This document shows positions 17,598 through 27,308 of a stretch of DNA of 64,000 nucleotides, in pieces. Numbering within the stretch: the first letter of the stretch is position 1; each line of letters begins with the position of its first letter. The stretch spans positions 1,984,001 through 2,048,000 of the forward strand of contig NZ_CP067140.1 in NCBI RefSeq assembly GCF_028553805.1, given 5' to 3'. The notes beneath the pieces were generated by a model. The model saw only the letters and a program-made list of their open reading frames with translations. It was not told where the DNA came from and ran no database searches. Source of the stretch: Paracoccus saliphilus (GTDB lineage: Bacteria; Pseudomonadota; Alphaproteobacteria; Rhodobacterales; Rhodobacteraceae). A program made the position numbers and the translations under genes.

Positions 17598-18119
17598 CTA
17601 TCCGCGCAGGCTCGCCGCCCAGTCCCGCAAGGCCGCGTTATCGGCAAAATCGTCCTCGGGCGGGACCGGGGCCGCTTCATCTTGCGCGGCGGGTGCGGCG
17701 GCAGATTTGCGCACGGGCCAGACACGATGGCGGAAGTAATGCGCCTCGCGCGCCCCGAAATAGAAACCGACAATCGCACCAAGCAACCACCAAAGCGGCT
17801 CGGGCACCTGCTGCAAACCCTCCATCCGCAATCCGAACCCCTCGGGCTCGACCATGGCATAGACGAACAGCCCCATCGTCCCCAATGCCAAGGCTGGTCG
17901 AGGAAGCCGGTTCAACCCGTTGATGAAACGATCGAACCGGCCTGAAGGGGCGATCCGGAACTCTTGCTCCATCTGATTGATCGCATGCCCATAAGCCTCT
18001 TCGTCCAGTTCCATGCGACGGGTCGCGTTCTGGACGAAAACCTCTGTCACACCACGTGCGGCAGCTCCGATTGCGGTCACCGTCGGAGCGCCTCCGACAA
18101 GGCGGTCGATCAGGCCCAT
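17598..18119 (-). CDS. holin family protein (3TM type)
   Basis: A 173-residue protein with hydrophobic segments around residues 75-92 and 107-120, a charged C-terminus rich in Ala, Pro and acidic residues, and a helical N-terminal region. It matches the holins paired with N-acetylmuramidases in Rhodobacterales. In Rhodobacter capsulatus a comparable holin/endolysin pair releases gene transfer agent particles. Holins open the inner membrane so that the endolysin reaches the wall. Its start overlaps the endolysin stop by ten bases and it is followed by a terminator. The lysis role is inferred from family and pairing. Confidence 0.8.
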   Translation of the reverse strand: MGLIDRLVGGAPTVTAIGAAARGVTEVFVQNATRRMELDEEAYGHAINQMEQEFRIAPSGRFDRFINGLNRLPRPALALGTMGLFVYAMVEPEGFGLRMEGLQQVPEPLWWLLGAIVGFYFGAREAHYFRHRVWPVRKSAAAPAAQDEAAPVPPEDDFADNAALRDWAASLRG

Positions 18120-18721
18120 TTCGCGATCCTTTCACGATGCTCGGTTTCTGTCAGGTGATAGCGGGGCGCGATGAATTGCTCGGCCCGCGTGATCCAGCCG
18201 CCTTTTCCGCCCGAGCGGTTGCGGGCATATTTGCGGCTAGCCGGGCGCCGATCTGCAAGCGCGTAATAATAATTGCGCCGGGCAATGCCATAGGCATCGG
18301 CCAGGTGATCCGGCGCGGCATTGGCGGCGGCACGCGCAGCAGCGATAGTTCGCGTTCCGATCATCCCATCGGCGACAGCGGGAAATCCCATCCGGGACAA
18401 CAACCGCTGCAGGATCTTCACTGCGTTGGCCCCGGCATTCACATACATGTCGAAAACGCTGGCCTGTATCGCCTGCGGCAGCTCCGACAATCGCGGTTTG
18501 TCAAAGTAATGCTCGATGAAGATCCGCTCGGCCTGTTCGGGCGTCAGAGCCTTTACATCGGCAGGATCGATCTTGCCGTTGCGGTCCAGATCCAGCCCCA
18601 GGGACCGAATCGTGCCGATGGTAACGCCGTGTTTCGTCGCCCCGCCCGGATCGTCCGGGTCATTCACATATCCGCCCTCGCGGGCAACGATTTCGCGCGC
18701 TATCTCGTCAACGCTTGCCAT
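18110..18721 (-). CDS. holin-associated N-acetylmuramidase (GH108-type endolysin)
   Basis: The 203-residue enzyme should cleave the peptidoglycan sugar backbone. The catalytic glutamate lies in the EGGY motif near residue 12 (AREGGYVNDPDDPGGATKHGVT region). A calcium-binding EF-hand-like loop, DLDRNGKIDPAD, follows near residue 44. The C-terminal part, with FPAVADGMIGTRTIAAA, is a peptidoglycan-binding-like domain of the GH108 group. There is no signal peptide, as expected if a holin exports it. ATG at 18721 follows GGAGGGG; an in-frame start at 18766 is unsupported. No phage structural gene lies nearby. Confidence 0.88.
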   Translation of the reverse strand: MASVDEIAREIVAREGGYVNDPDDPGGATKHGVTIGTIRSLGLDLDRNGKIDPADVKALTPEQAERIFIEHYFDKPRLSELPQAIQASVFDMYVNAGANAVKILQRLLSRMGFPAVADGMIGTRTIAAARAAANAAPDHLADAYGIARRNYYYALADRRPASRKYARNRSGGKGGWITRAEQFIAPRYHLTETEHRERIAKWA

Positions 18722-18840
18722 TGCATCCCCTCCTGACCACGCCGCCGGAATCAGCGGACGGGCCAAGAGTGCCGCGTGCCGGTTAATCTCGCCTTAACCA
18801 GGCGTGCGTTGCAAAATTCGTGCTTTGTCAGCTTCGGAGA

Positions 18841-19299
18841 TCAGCTTTCCGGCTCTTTATACACGCCGCTTTCCTTAAGTGTATCGACCACTTCACGCGG
18901 CATATAGGTCTCGTCATGCTTCGCCAGCAGGTCACGGGCCTCGAAGCGGCCATCGCGGTAGTGACCCTTGGCAATGGTACCCTGCCCCTCCTTGAACAGA
19001 TCGGGGCGGGGGTCGTTGCCAATGTAGCTCACCGGGATCTCGACCGCGCCATCGGTGATGACGAAATCGAAGGAAACCCCGTCGCCATTCACGATGGAAC
19101 CCTCCTTCACCAGCCCGCCAAGCTGAAAGTACTCTTCCGGCGCAGGGGCATTTTCACTGACCTGCGTGGGAGAACGATACAGGTTGATGCCATCCCGAAA
19201 GCCATAGCCGATCAACCCGACCGCGATCACCAATGCCACGGCGGCCCCCAGAAGGACCTGGATGCGACGGCGTTTCTTCAGTGATTTCAAGCCGGCCAT
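18841..19299 (-). CDS. ccmE: cytochrome c maturation haem chaperone CcmE
   Basis: A 152-residue protein with a basic N-terminus, one membrane helix at about residues 13-30, and a periplasmic OB-fold domain. The haem-binding histidine is in AKHDETYMP. CcmE carries haem to CcmF. Its ATG follows GAGGAGG, and murI ends right after on the upstream side, nine bases away. The endolysin gene lies downstream, 119 bases off. Confidence 0.95.
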   Translation of the reverse strand: MAGLKSLKKRRRIQVLLGAAVALVIAVGLIGYGFRDGINLYRSPTQVSENAPAPEEYFQLGGLVKEGSIVNGDGVSFDFVITDGAVEIPVSYIGNDPRPDLFKEGQGTIAKGHYRDGRFEARDLLAKHDETYMPREVVDTLKESGVYKEPES

Positions 19300-19308
19300 C
19301 CTGCCTCC

Positions 19309-20121
19309 TCATGCTGCTTCGAAACGGATCGGACGGCGCAGGAATTGCACCGCCTTACCCGAGACCCGGACCGGATCGCCCGTCGTCAGGAAACGCGACT
19401 GCGTGCCCTCGCCCAGGAATTCAGGTCTGCGCTCAAGGTAATCCGCCAGGCTTTCCGCCACCAATCCCGGCTGGCTGTAAACCGTCACCTGCGAACCAAG
19501 GGCACGCTGGAAAACGGCCTCGACCAGCGGATAATGGGTACAGCCGAGGATTGCCGCCTCGGGTTGCGGCATCCGGCGCAGCAGGGCCTCGACATGGCTG
19601 GTCACCAGCGCTTCGGCCAGGATCTCGTCTCCCTGCTCGATCGCATCGACGACGCCCCCGCATGGCTGCGCCTCGACATCCACACCCACGGCCCGGAACG
19701 CCAGTTCCCGCTGAAAAGCACGGCTGGCAACGGTGGTCGGAGTAGCGAACAACGCCACCTGCTTGACCACCACCTCGCGCGGCGGCGAATTGTCGCCCCA
19801 TCCACGCTCGGTAAGCGCCTCGATCATCGGCACGAAAACCCCGAGGACACGCTTGTTTTCCGGCAACCAGGTCTCTTGCATCCGGCGCAGGGCGGCGGCG
19901 CTGGCGGTATTGCAGGCAAGGATCACCAGATCGCACCCCTCCTGCCATAGCCTTTCGACGCTCGCGCAGGTCAGATCGAAAATGTCGTCGGCATCGCGAA
20001 CCCCGTAGGGAGCGTTGGCGTTGTCGCCCAGGTAGACGAGCGGCAGATCGGGCAGCCTTTCGGCGATGGCCCGATGGATCGTCAGCCCGCCCAATCCCGA
20101 ATCGAAAATTCCGACCGCCAT
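19309..20121 (-). CDS. murI: glutamate racemase
   Basis: MurI makes D-glutamate for peptidoglycan. The 270-residue protein begins with [11 protein letters not shown], and both catalytic cysteines are present: Cys70 in LACNTAS and Cys194 in GCTHYP. ATG at 20121 follows GAGGGAG. It is the first gene of the minus-strand run that continues into ccmE nine bases later, so the two are probably co-transcribed. Confidence 0.96.
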   Translation of the reverse strand: MAVGIFDSGLGGLTIHRAIAERLPDLPLVYLGDNANAPYGVRDADDIFDLTCASVERLWQEGCDLVILACNTASAAALRRMQETWLPENKRVLGVFVPMIEALTERGWGDNSPPREVVVKQVALFATPTTVASRAFQRELAFRAVGVDVEAQPCGGVVDAIEQGDEILAEALVTSHVEALLRRMPQPEAAILGCTHYPLVEAVFQRALGSQVTVYSQPGLVAESLADYLERRPEFLGEGTQSRFLTTGDPVRVSGKAVQFLRRPIRFEAA

Positions 20122-20229
20122 GTCATTGCTCCCTCACCCGCGCGATGCCGTTCTAGGCTGCCGCGCGGGATTTGGAAATGACACAAATGTTTGAGGCCGG
20201 GATTCCAACGCCTCGTTACGGCGCGGATA

Positions 20230-23200
20230 TCATTCCGCCGCCTCGCGGATCGGAGCGCCGCCCGAACGGAACTGCGCCAGCAATTCCTTGCGACGCGGCG
20301 CCGCCTCATCGGCCGCCTTGTCCTTGATCAGGCCATATCCGCGTATAGTCAGCGGCAGTTCCGCCAATTCAATCGCGATGGGCATTGTCGCGTCGGTCAC
20401 CTTGTCCAGAACCTCGCGCATATCGGCTTCATATTCGCGGATCAGGGCACGTTCCCGACGCCGCTCGGCCATGTAGCCGAAAGGATCGAACGGGGTGCCG
20501 CGCAGGAATTTCATCGCCGCCAGCAGCTTGAACGCCTTCAGCATCCATGGTCCGAATTCGCGCTTTTTGGGTCGGCCTTCCGCATCCGTGCCCGGCAGCA
20601 TCGGGGGAGCGAGATGGAAGGACAGCCTCACATCGCCTTCCCATGTCTCGGCAATTTGCTCGGCGGTGCTCAGATGTAGCCGCGCCACCTCGTATTCATC
20701 CTTATATGACAAGAGCTTGTAATAACCTCTTGCAACGGATTCCCGAAGCGGAGCGGGCGCGGAATCGACCAGCTTGCGGAATTTCCTCGACAGCCCCTTG
20801 CCTTGGTAATCGACCAGGTGGGCGGCACGGTACTCGACCGGATCGACAGGAAGTTCAGTGACTTCCGCAGGCTTCTTCGCCTGATCCGGGAAGGTGACGG
20901 CCCAACGCCCGATCTGGAAGGCGCGCTGGTTTTCCTCGACCTTGGTGCCGTTCAGGCGGATCGCCTCCATGATCGCCTCGAAACTCAGCGGCAACAGACC
21001 GCGCTGCCAGCAGGCCCCGAGCACCAACATGTTGGAATAGATCGAATCCCCCAACAGTCTCAGCGCCAGCTCATTCGCGTCGAAAAAGGCCGATTTCTCG
21101 CCCAACCGGGCCTCTAACGACAGTTTCAGCCGGTCCGAAGGCACCTGGAAATCCCTGAATCGCGTGAAATCGCCGGTGATGATCTCGTGATCGTTGACGA
21201 CGGCACCGGTCCGGCCATTGGTCATCAAGCCAATCGTCTTGGCACCCGCGGTCACCACAAGATCGCCGCCGACGATGCAATCGGCCTCGCCCACCGCCAC
21301 GCGGATGGCGCTGATATCCTCGGGCCGCTTGGCCAAGCGCAGATGGATATGCACGGCGCCGCCCTTTTGCGCCAGCCCTGCCATTTCCATCATGCCCGCA
21401 CCCTTGCCATCGACATGCGCCGCCTGCGCCAGTACCGCGCCGATGGTCACGACCCCGGTGCCGCCGACACCGGTGATCACGACATTATGCGTGCCGTCTA
21501 TTTCGGGAAGCGCGGGCATGGGCAGGTCTGGCAGTTCGAACGCCTCGGCCTTCGGCTTGCGCAGCTTGCCGCCCCGGACCGAGACGAAGCTGGGGCAGAA
21601 GCCGTTCACGCAGGAGTAGTCCTTGTTGCAGCTCGACTGGTCGATCTGGCGCTTGCGGCCCAGTTCCGTGTCCAACGGCACCACCGAGACGCAATTCGAC
21701 TGCACCCCGCAATCGCCGCAGCCTTCACAGACCTCGGGATTGATCCAAATGCGCCGATCGGGATCGGGGAAAGTCCCCTTCTTGCGGCGGCGGCGTTTCT
21801 CGGCGGCGCAGGTCTGGATATAGAGGATGGCGCTGACGCCCTCTGCCGTCTCCAGTTCGCGCTGCACATTCATCATCTCGGCGCGCTCCTCGAAACGCAG
21901 CCCCGAGGGGAATTCCTTGCGTTCGACATCCTCCTTCTCGTCATAGACAACGATCACCGGATCGACGCCCATCGCCTCCAGCTCACGGGCGATCTGCGGC
22001 GCGGTCAGATCCCCCTCGTTGGGCTGACCACCCGTCATCGCCACGGCGTCGTTATAGAGGATCTTGTAGGTGATATTGGTGCCGGCCGCCAAGGCCGCCC
22101 GGATCGCCAGAACTCCGGAATGGTTATAGGTTCCGTCGCCAAGGTTTTGAAAGACATGAGGTCTCTTACTGAATGGAGCCTCTCCGACCCAGTTCACCCC
22201 CTCGCCGCCCATATGGGTGAACCCTTCGGTCTCGCGGCCCATCCACTGCACCATGTAATGGCAGCCGATCCCGGCATAGGCGCGGCTTCCCTCGGGCAGT
22301 CGCGTCGAGGTGTTATGCGGGCAACCCGAGCAATACCACGGCGTGCGCGTGGCGATCTCGGGCGCGTTGTCGTTTCGCAGAACCTCGGTCAGACGTTCCA
22401 GCCCGGCCTTGATATGCTCGGTGCCGCGGCCCTCCTCGATCAGGATGCCGCCGATCTTCTGCGCGATCATCACCGGGTCCAGTGCATAGCGAGTCGGAAA
22501 CAGCTCCTCACCGGTCCGGTCATGCTTCCAGCCATGGATCCGGCGTCCGTGGCGATTGTCGAAAATCGCCTCTTTCAACTGCACCTCAATCAGCTTGCGC
22601 TTTTCTTCAACACAGACGATAAGTTCAAGATTTTCAGACCATTCCTGCATGGACTTCATGTCCAAAGGCCAGGTCTGCCCGACCTTGTAAGTGGTCAGTC
22701 CCAACCGCTCTGCCTCGGCTTCGTCGATGCCCAGAAGCGACAGCGCATGAACCAGGTCCAGCCAGTTCTTGCCCGCCGCGACGAAACCGATCTTGGCGCC
22801 CGGCTTGCCCCAGACCTTGCGATCGATGCGATTGGCACGGCTGAACGCCTCTGCCGCCCACCGCTTGTGATCGATCATCCGCGCCTCTTGCAGCACCGGG
22901 GTGTCGCCAAGCCGGATATTCAACCCGCCCTCGGGCATGTCGAAATCGGGAGTCACGAATTTCAGCCGATGCGGATCGCCATCGACCACCGCCGTCGCCT
23001 CGACCGTGTCCTTCATGGTCTTGAGGCCGGTCCAGACCCCGGCAAAGCGAGACAGCGCAAAGCCATAAAGGCCATAATCCAGGATTTCCTGAACGCCCGC
23101 CGGGGACAGCACCGGGATATAGGCGTCGATCATGGCCCAATCCGACTGATGCAGCACGGTCGAGCTTTCGCCGGTGTGATCGTCACCCATCGCCATTACG

Positions 23201-23619
23201 ACGCCGCCATGTTTCGACGAGCCCGCCATATTGGCATGGCGCATCACGTCGCCGGTCCGGTCCACCCCCGGCCCCTTGCCATACCAAAGGGCATAGACGC
23301 CGTCATATTTGCCCTCGCCGCGCAGTTCCGCCTGCTGGCTGCCCCAGATCGCCGTCGCAGCGAGATCCTCGTTGAGGCCGGGCTGAAAGAGAACACCGGA
23401 CTCGGTCAGCCGCTTGCCCTCACGCATCATCTGCAGGTCGACGCCGCCCAAAGGGCTGCCGCGATAGCCGGTCACGTAACCTGCCGTATTCAGAGCTGCG
23501 GCTTTGTCACGTGCTGCCTGCATAAGCATCAGCCGGACCAGTGCCTGCGTGCCGTTCAACAATACGTGCGATTTCGACAGATCAAAGCGGTCGGCTAGCG
23601 AGAATTCTTGCTTGCTCAT
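20230..23619 (-). CDS. indolepyruvate ferredoxin oxidoreductase, fused subunits
   Basis: This 1129-residue protein fuses the two subunits of a 2-oxoacid:ferredoxin oxidoreductase that decarboxylates aryl pyruvates to acyl-CoA. The N-terminal thiamine-diphosphate-dependent part carries YRGSPLGGVD and GDDHTGESS. A cysteine cluster CEGCGDCGVQSNC with further cysteines (CNKDYSCVNGFCPSF) binds iron-sulfur near residues 640-690. A gamma-type domain follows with GVGGTGVVTIGAVLAQAA. ATG at 23619 follows GGAGGAG. A LysR regulator diverges from it, with a palindrome in the shared gap, which suggests control by aromatic amino acid or organic acid status. The long antisense open frame over this gene is a codon-bias shadow. 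Confidence 0.94.
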   Translation of the reverse strand: MSKQEFSLADRFDLSKSHVLLNGTQALVRLMLMQAARDKAAALNTAGYVTGYRGSPLGGVDLQMMREGKRLTESGVLFQPGLNEDLAATAIWGSQQAELRGEGKYDGVYALWYGKGPGVDRTGDVMRHANMAGSSKHGGVVMAMGDDHTGESSTVLHQSDWAMIDAYIPVLSPAGVQEILDYGLYGFALSRFAGVWTGLKTMKDTVEATAVVDGDPHRLKFVTPDFDMPEGGLNIRLGDTPVLQEARMIDHKRWAAEAFSRANRIDRKVWGKPGAKIGFVAAGKNWLDLVHALSLLGIDEAEAERLGLTTYKVGQTWPLDMKSMQEWSENLELIVCVEEKRKLIEVQLKEAIFDNRHGRRIHGWKHDRTGEELFPTRYALDPVMIAQKIGGILIEEGRGTEHIKAGLERLTEVLRNDNAPEIATRTPWYCSGCPHNTSTRLPEGSRAYAGIGCHYMVQWMGRETEGFTHMGGEGVNWVGEAPFSKRPHVFQNLGDGTYNHSGVLAIRAALAAGTNITYKILYNDAVAMTGGQPNEGDLTAPQIARELEAMGVDPVIVVYDEKEDVERKEFPSGLRFEERAEMMNVQRELETAEGVSAILYIQTCAAEKRRRRKKGTFPDPDRRIWINPEVCEGCGDCGVQSNCVSVVPLDTELGRKRQIDQSSCNKDYSCVNGFCPSFVSVRGGKLRKPKAEAFELPDLPMPALPEIDGTHNVVITGVGGTGVVTIGAVLAQAAHVDGKGAGMMEMAGLAQKGGAVHIHLRLAKRPEDISAIRVAVGEADCIVGGDLVVTAGAKTIGLMTNGRTGAVVNDHEIITGDFTRFRDFQVPSDRLKLSLEARLGEKSAFFDANELALRLLGDSIYSNMLVLGACWQRGLLPLSFEAIMEAIRLNGTKVEENQRAFQIGRWAVTFPDQAKKPAEVTELPVDPVEYRAAHLVDYQGKGLSRKFRKLVDSAPAPLRESVARGYYKLLSYKDEYEVARLHLSTAEQIAETWEGDVRLSFHLAPPMLPGTDAEGRPKKREFGPWMLKAFKLLAAMKFLRGTPFDPFGYMAERRRERALIREYEADMREVLDKVTDATMPIAIELAELPLTIRGYGLIKDKAADEAAPRRKELLAQFRSGGAPIREAAE

Positions 23620-23661
23620 CCTGCGTCTCCTCCAATGCCCGAAGGCTTCAAGGGCATTATA

Positions 23662-23678
23662 GGTCAGAATAGCTGACC
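23662..23678. promoter_or_regulatory. palindromic LysR-type operator candidate
   Basis: GGTCAG-AATAG-CTGACC is a perfect 6-bp inverted repeat with a T-N11-A core, the pattern bound by LysR regulators. It lies between the divergent oxidoreductase and lysR genes, 43 bases from the oxidoreductase start. Confidence 0.5.
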
Positions 23679-23780
23679 GATAAAGGGTAATTTCCCTGCT
23701 TGACGTAAAGCGCGCGGACAGGCAGGTGATTGGCAGATTTGCAAAAAACGCATGGCTGCCAAGGCAGGATTGTAACAGCG

Positions 23781-24686
23781 ATGGACTGGGACAAGTTAAG
23801 AATATTTCACGCGGTTGCCGATGCGGGCAGCCTGACGCATGCTGGCGATACGCTGCATCTGTCGCAATCCGCCGTCAGCCGCCAAATCCGCGCGCTCGAG
23901 GAGGCACTGGGGACCACCCTGTTCCACCGCCATGCCCGCGGCCTGATTCTCACCGAACAGGGAGAACTTCTGTTCGACGCCACCTCTTCGATGGCCCGCA
24001 AGCTGGACAGCGCCTCGGCGCGGATGCGCGACAGTGCCGAGCATGTTCTGGGCGAGTTGAAGGTCACGACCACGGTCGGCTTCGGCACGTTGTGGCTGGC
24101 CCCGCGGCTGGTCAAGCTCTACGAGAAGTTTCCCGATCTCAAGATCGACCTGATGCTGGAGGAGCGCGTCCTCGACCTGCCCATGCGCGAAGCGGATGTC
24201 GCCATCCGCATGAAGGAACCCAGCCAATCCGACCTGATCCGCCGCCGCCTTCTGAATATTCGCATGAGGCTTTACGCGACGCAGACCTATCTGGACCATG
24301 CGGGCATTCCGGAAAGCATGGAAGACCTGACCAGCCATCGGCTCATCTGCCAGAAGATCGATCAGCCGCAGGTCGCCGCGGGCGCCCGCCTGATCCAGGA
24401 TATCATGGCGCAGGAGATCACCTCGACCCTGACGGTGAACAATTATTTCGGCGTCTTGCAAGGCGTGCTGGCCAATGTCGGGATCGGGGTGCTGCCCGAT
24501 TACCTGACGGCGGATCACCCGGAACTGGTGCGGGTGCTGCCCGATATCGATTCGGCCGAGGTTCCGGTTTTCCTCGCCTATCCCGAGGAACTTCGCCAGA
24601 CCCGTCGCGTCGCGGCCTTTCGCGATTTCGTCCTAGAAGAGATCCAGGCCTATCGTCGCATGCAAAGCGAAGGCGCAACTCGGTAA
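23781..24686 (+). CDS. LysR-family transcriptional regulator
   Basis: A 301-residue regulator with the N-terminal winged helix (DWDKLRIFHAVADAGS, then LHLSQSAVSRQIRALEEALG at about 28-47) and a C-terminal effector-binding domain. ATG at 23781 begins exactly at the family homology but has only a weak ribosome site; the frame is open to 23730. It diverges from the indolepyruvate oxidoreductase gene with a T-N11-A palindrome between, so that gene is the likely target. The effector is unknown. The gene is followed by a 440-base gap holding a small RNA. Confidence 0.92.
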   Translation: MDWDKLRIFHAVADAGSLTHAGDTLHLSQSAVSRQIRALEEALGTTLFHRHARGLILTEQGELLFDATSSMARKLDSASARMRDSAEHVLGELKVTTTVGFGTLWLAPRLVKLYEKFPDLKIDLMLEERVLDLPMREADVAIRMKEPSQSDLIRRRLLNIRMRLYATQTYLDHAGIPESMEDLTSHRLICQKIDQPQVAAGARLIQDIMAQEITSTLTVNNYFGVLQGVLANVGIGVLPDYLTADHPELVRVLPDIDSAEVPVFLAYPEELRQTRRVAAFRDFVLEEIQAYRRMQSEGATR

Positions 24687-24915
24687 GACATGCCCGGAAA
24701 GGCGGATCATCGCCTCCCTGATCGAAAATGCGCCAAAATGAAAATTCCCGGCGCGTCATCACCCTTGCCAAAATCAGGAAGGGCGGGGCTCAAGGCACTT
24801 CACGCCATCGGCAGAAACACGCCGAGTATGCGTTTTTCTCAGGAAATATACGACTTTCTCATGTAGCCATTCGGTCACTGCATGTCCGCTATGCTGCGTG
24901 CGCAGCATGATTTCT
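24687..24915. other. gap upstream of the small RNA, no feature recognised
   Basis: Between the lysR stop and the small-RNA promoter there is an A+T-richer stretch with no credible gene. A short palindromic patch GCTGCGTGCGCAGC occurs at about 24892-24905, and no T run follows it. Confidence 0.35.
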
Positions 24916-24944
24916 CTTGAACGGCGCACTATCTGCACATAAAT
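24916..24944 (+). promoter_or_regulatory. sigma-70-like promoter of the small RNA
   Basis: CTTGAA (24916-24921) and ATAAAT (24939-24944) are spaced by 17 bases. Transcription would start near 24950, just before the first stem-loop of the small RNA. Confidence 0.5.
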
Positions 24945-24949
24945 CGGTC

Positions 24950-25034
24950 TTCGAAGGCGATGGTTTGCGTAATAGCTCATCACCTTCTACCTCCCTGTTG
25001 GACTTAGGCCGGGCTTCGTGCCCGGCTTTTTTTT
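24950..25034 (+). ncRNA. small RNA with exposed CCUCCC and strong terminator (MmgR/alpha-r8-like candidate)
   Basis: The predicted transcript is about 85 bases with a classic small-RNA layout. First is a 10-bp stem with one mismatch (GAAGGCGATG at 24953-24962, CATCACCTTC at 24978-24987). Then comes an unpaired stretch with CCTCCCTGTTGGACTTA. It ends with a perfect terminator: GCCGGGC (25008-25014), TTCGT, GCCCGGC (25020-25026) and eight T. The CCUCCC is complementary to ribosome binding sites, so it could block translation of targets. The motif order is like that of the alphaproteobacterial alpha-r8/MmgR family tied to polyhydroxybutyrate control, but this family match is from memory. The gene sits between lysR and purL. 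Confidence 0.7.
25008..25034 (+). terminator. Rho-independent terminator of the small RNA
   Basis: A seven-pair GC stem with a TTCGT loop is followed by eight T. It is the clearest intrinsic terminator in the window. Confidence 0.9.
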
Positions 25035-25127
25035 ATCCGCATCCCGGTAAGACGGCCGCAGCACCCTTTCCATGCGGCGCAACTCGCCATAAAAGGCGCG
25101 TGAACGCACGGGCAGGAAGGGCCAATC

Positions 25128-27308
25128 ATGCAGGAACCGACGATCACCCCGGAATTGATCGCCGCGCACGGGCTGAAGCCCGACGAATATGACCGCATCC
25201 TGCAGATTATCGGACGCGAACCGACATTCACCGAGATGGGCATTTTCTCTGCGATGTGGAACGAACATTGTTCCTACAAATCGTCGAAGAAATGGCTGCG
25301 CACCCTGCCGACCGAAGGCCCGCAGGTCATCTGCGGCCCCGGCGAAAACGCGGGCATCGTGGATATCGGCGACGGTCAGGCCGTGGTCTTCAAGATGGAG
25401 AGTCACAACCACCCCTCTTACATCGAGCCTCATCAGGGCGCCGCGACCGGCGTTGGCGGCATCCTGCGCGACGTATTCACCATGGGCGCGCGCCCCATCG
25501 CCGCGATGGATTCACTGTCATTCGGCCGTCCCGAACATCCCAAAACCCCGCATCTGGTCAAGGGCGTGGTCGAGGGGATCGGTTCATACGGCAACTGCTT
25601 CGGTGTACCCAATGTCGGCGGCGAGGTGCGGTTCCACGCCTCCTATGACGGCAACTGCCTCGTGAACGCCTTTGCCGCCGGACTGGCCGATACCGACAAG
25701 ATCTTCTACTCGGCCGCTTCGGGCGTCGGCATGCCGGTCGTCTACCTGGGGGCGAAAACCGGGCGCGACGGAGTCGGCGGCGCAACCATGGCCAGTGCCG
25801 AATTCGACGACACGATCGAGGAAAAGCGCCCCACCGTTCAGGTTGGCGATCCCTTTACCGAGAAATGCCTGCTGGAAGCCTGCCTCGAGCTGATGGCGTC
25901 CGGCAGCGTGATTTCCATTCAGGACATGGGCGCCGCCGGTCTGACCTGCTCGGCCGTCGAGATGGGCGACAAGGGCGGGCTCGGCATCAAGCTGATCCTC
26001 GACGAGGTGCCACAGCGCGAAACAAGTATGACCGCCTATGAGATGATGCTGTCCGAAAGCCAGGAACGCATGCTCATGGTGCTCAAGCCCGAGAAAGAGG
26101 CAGAAGCGCGGGCGATCTTCGAGAAATGGGACCTGGATTTCGCCATCGTCGGCGAGACCATCCCCGAGGACCGCTTCCTGGTCCTGCATGGCAATGACAT
26201 AAAGGCCGATCTGCCGCTGTCGAAACTGTCCTCCAGCGCGCCGGAATATGATCGCCCATGGGTCGAAACCCCGGCAGCGGGTCCTGCCCCAGCCCTGCCC
26301 GCGATTACTCCGGTTTCCGCGCTGAAAGCCCTGATCGGCAGTCCCAATTATGCCCATAAGGCATGGGTATGGGAGCAGTATGATACGCAGGTCGGCGCCG
26401 ACACGATCCGCCGCCCCGGTCTTGGCGCAGGCGTGGTGCGCGTTCACGGCACCCGCAAGGCGCTGGCATTCACCAGCGACGTCACCCCGCGCTATGTCCG
26501 CGCCAATCCATACGAGGGCGGCAAGCAGGCCGTGGCCGAGGCTTACCGGAACCTGTGCGCGACCGGTGCGCAGCCTCTGGCCACCACCGACAATCTCAAT
26601 TTCGGCAATCCCGAAAAGCCCGAGATCATGGGCCAGCTCGTCGGCGCCATCAAGGGCATCGGAGAGGCTTGCGCGGCGCTGGATTTCCCCATCGTCTCGG
26701 GCAATGTCTCTCTGTATAACGAGACCGATGGCAAGGGCATCCTGCCCACCCCCACCATCGGCGGCGTCGGCCTGATCTCGGATATCGATGACCTGATCGC
26801 GGGTCAGCCCTCCGAAGGCGATCTGGCACTGGTCATCGGCGAGACAGCGGGACATCTGGGCCAATCCGCGCTGGCCCATGAGGCTTTCGGCATAGAGGCA
26901 GGCGACGCCCCGCATGTCGATCTGAAGGCCGAGCGGAAGCATGGCGAATTCCTGCGCGCCAATCGCAAACATCTAAGCGCCGCAAGCGATCTTTCCGACG
27001 GCGGTCTGGCTCTGGCTGCGTTCGAGATGGCCGAGGCCGCGGGGACTGGTCTGACGCTCGACAGCGCCGATATCGCCCAACTTTTCGGCGAGGATCAGGC
27101 CCGCTACCTGATCGCATGCCCGCTCGATGCCGTGGAACCCCTGCTCGACGCCGCGAAATCCGCCGGGGTGCCTGTCGCGACCGTGGGGCGCTTTGGCGGG
27201 GATCACGTCACCCTGGGCGATGACCGGGCACTGCTCTCCGATCTGTCGGAACTGTATCGCAGCGCCTTTGCCAGCGCCATCAAGGGCGACATGCCCGACC
27301 ACGCATGA
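25128..27308 (+). CDS. purL: phosphoribosylformylglycinamidine synthase subunit II
   Basis: PurL makes FGAM from FGAR, ATP and ammonia in purine synthesis. The 726-residue small-type protein lacks the fused glutaminase, so it needs PurQ and PurS from elsewhere. Motifs seen include [13 protein letters not shown] near residue 44, [14 protein letters not shown], and [23 protein letters not shown] in the first half, repeated in related form in the second half ([13 protein letters not shown]). ATG 25128 follows GGAAGGG. Its stop overlaps ispDF by four bases, so purine and isoprenoid genes share a transcript. Confidence 0.97.
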   Translation: MQEPTITPELIAAHGLKPDEYDRILQIIGREPTFTEMGIFSAMWNEHCSYKSSKKWLRTLPTEGPQVICGPGENAGIVDIGDGQAVVFKMESHNHPSYIEPHQGAATGVGGILRDVFTMGARPIAAMDSLSFGRPEHPKTPHLVKGVVEGIGSYGNCFGVPNVGGEVRFHASYDGNCLVNAFAAGLADTDKIFYSAASGVGMPVVYLGAKTGRDGVGGATMASAEFDDTIEEKRPTVQVGDPFTEKCLLEACLELMASGSVISIQDMGAAGLTCSAVEMGDKGGLGIKLILDEVPQRETSMTAYEMMLSESQERMLMVLKPEKEAEARAIFEKWDLDFAIVGETIPEDRFLVLHGNDIKADLPLSKLSSSAPEYDRPWVETPAAGPAPALPAITPVSALKALIGSPNYAHKAWVWEQYDTQVGADTIRRPGLGAGVVRVHGTRKALAFTSDVTPRYVRANPYEGGKQAVAEAYRNLCATGAQPLATTDNLNFGNPEKPEIMGQLVGAIKGIGEACAALDFPIVSGNVSLYNETDGKGILPTPTIGGVGLISDIDDLIAGQPSEGDLALVIGETAGHLGQSALAHEAFGIEAGDAPHVDLKAERKHGEFLRANRKHLSAASDLSDGGLALAAFEMAEAAGTGLTLDSADIAQLFGEDQARYLIACPLDAVEPLLDAAKSAGVPVATVGRFGGDHVTLGDDRALLSDLSELYRSAFASAIKGDMPDHA

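Noticed and set aside
21187..23598. An 803-codon open frame antisense to indolepyruvate oxidoreductase
   Set aside because: The opposite strand encodes a full, motif-rich protein. The antisense frame is His/Arg/Gln-rich, matches no family, and arises from high GC at third positions.
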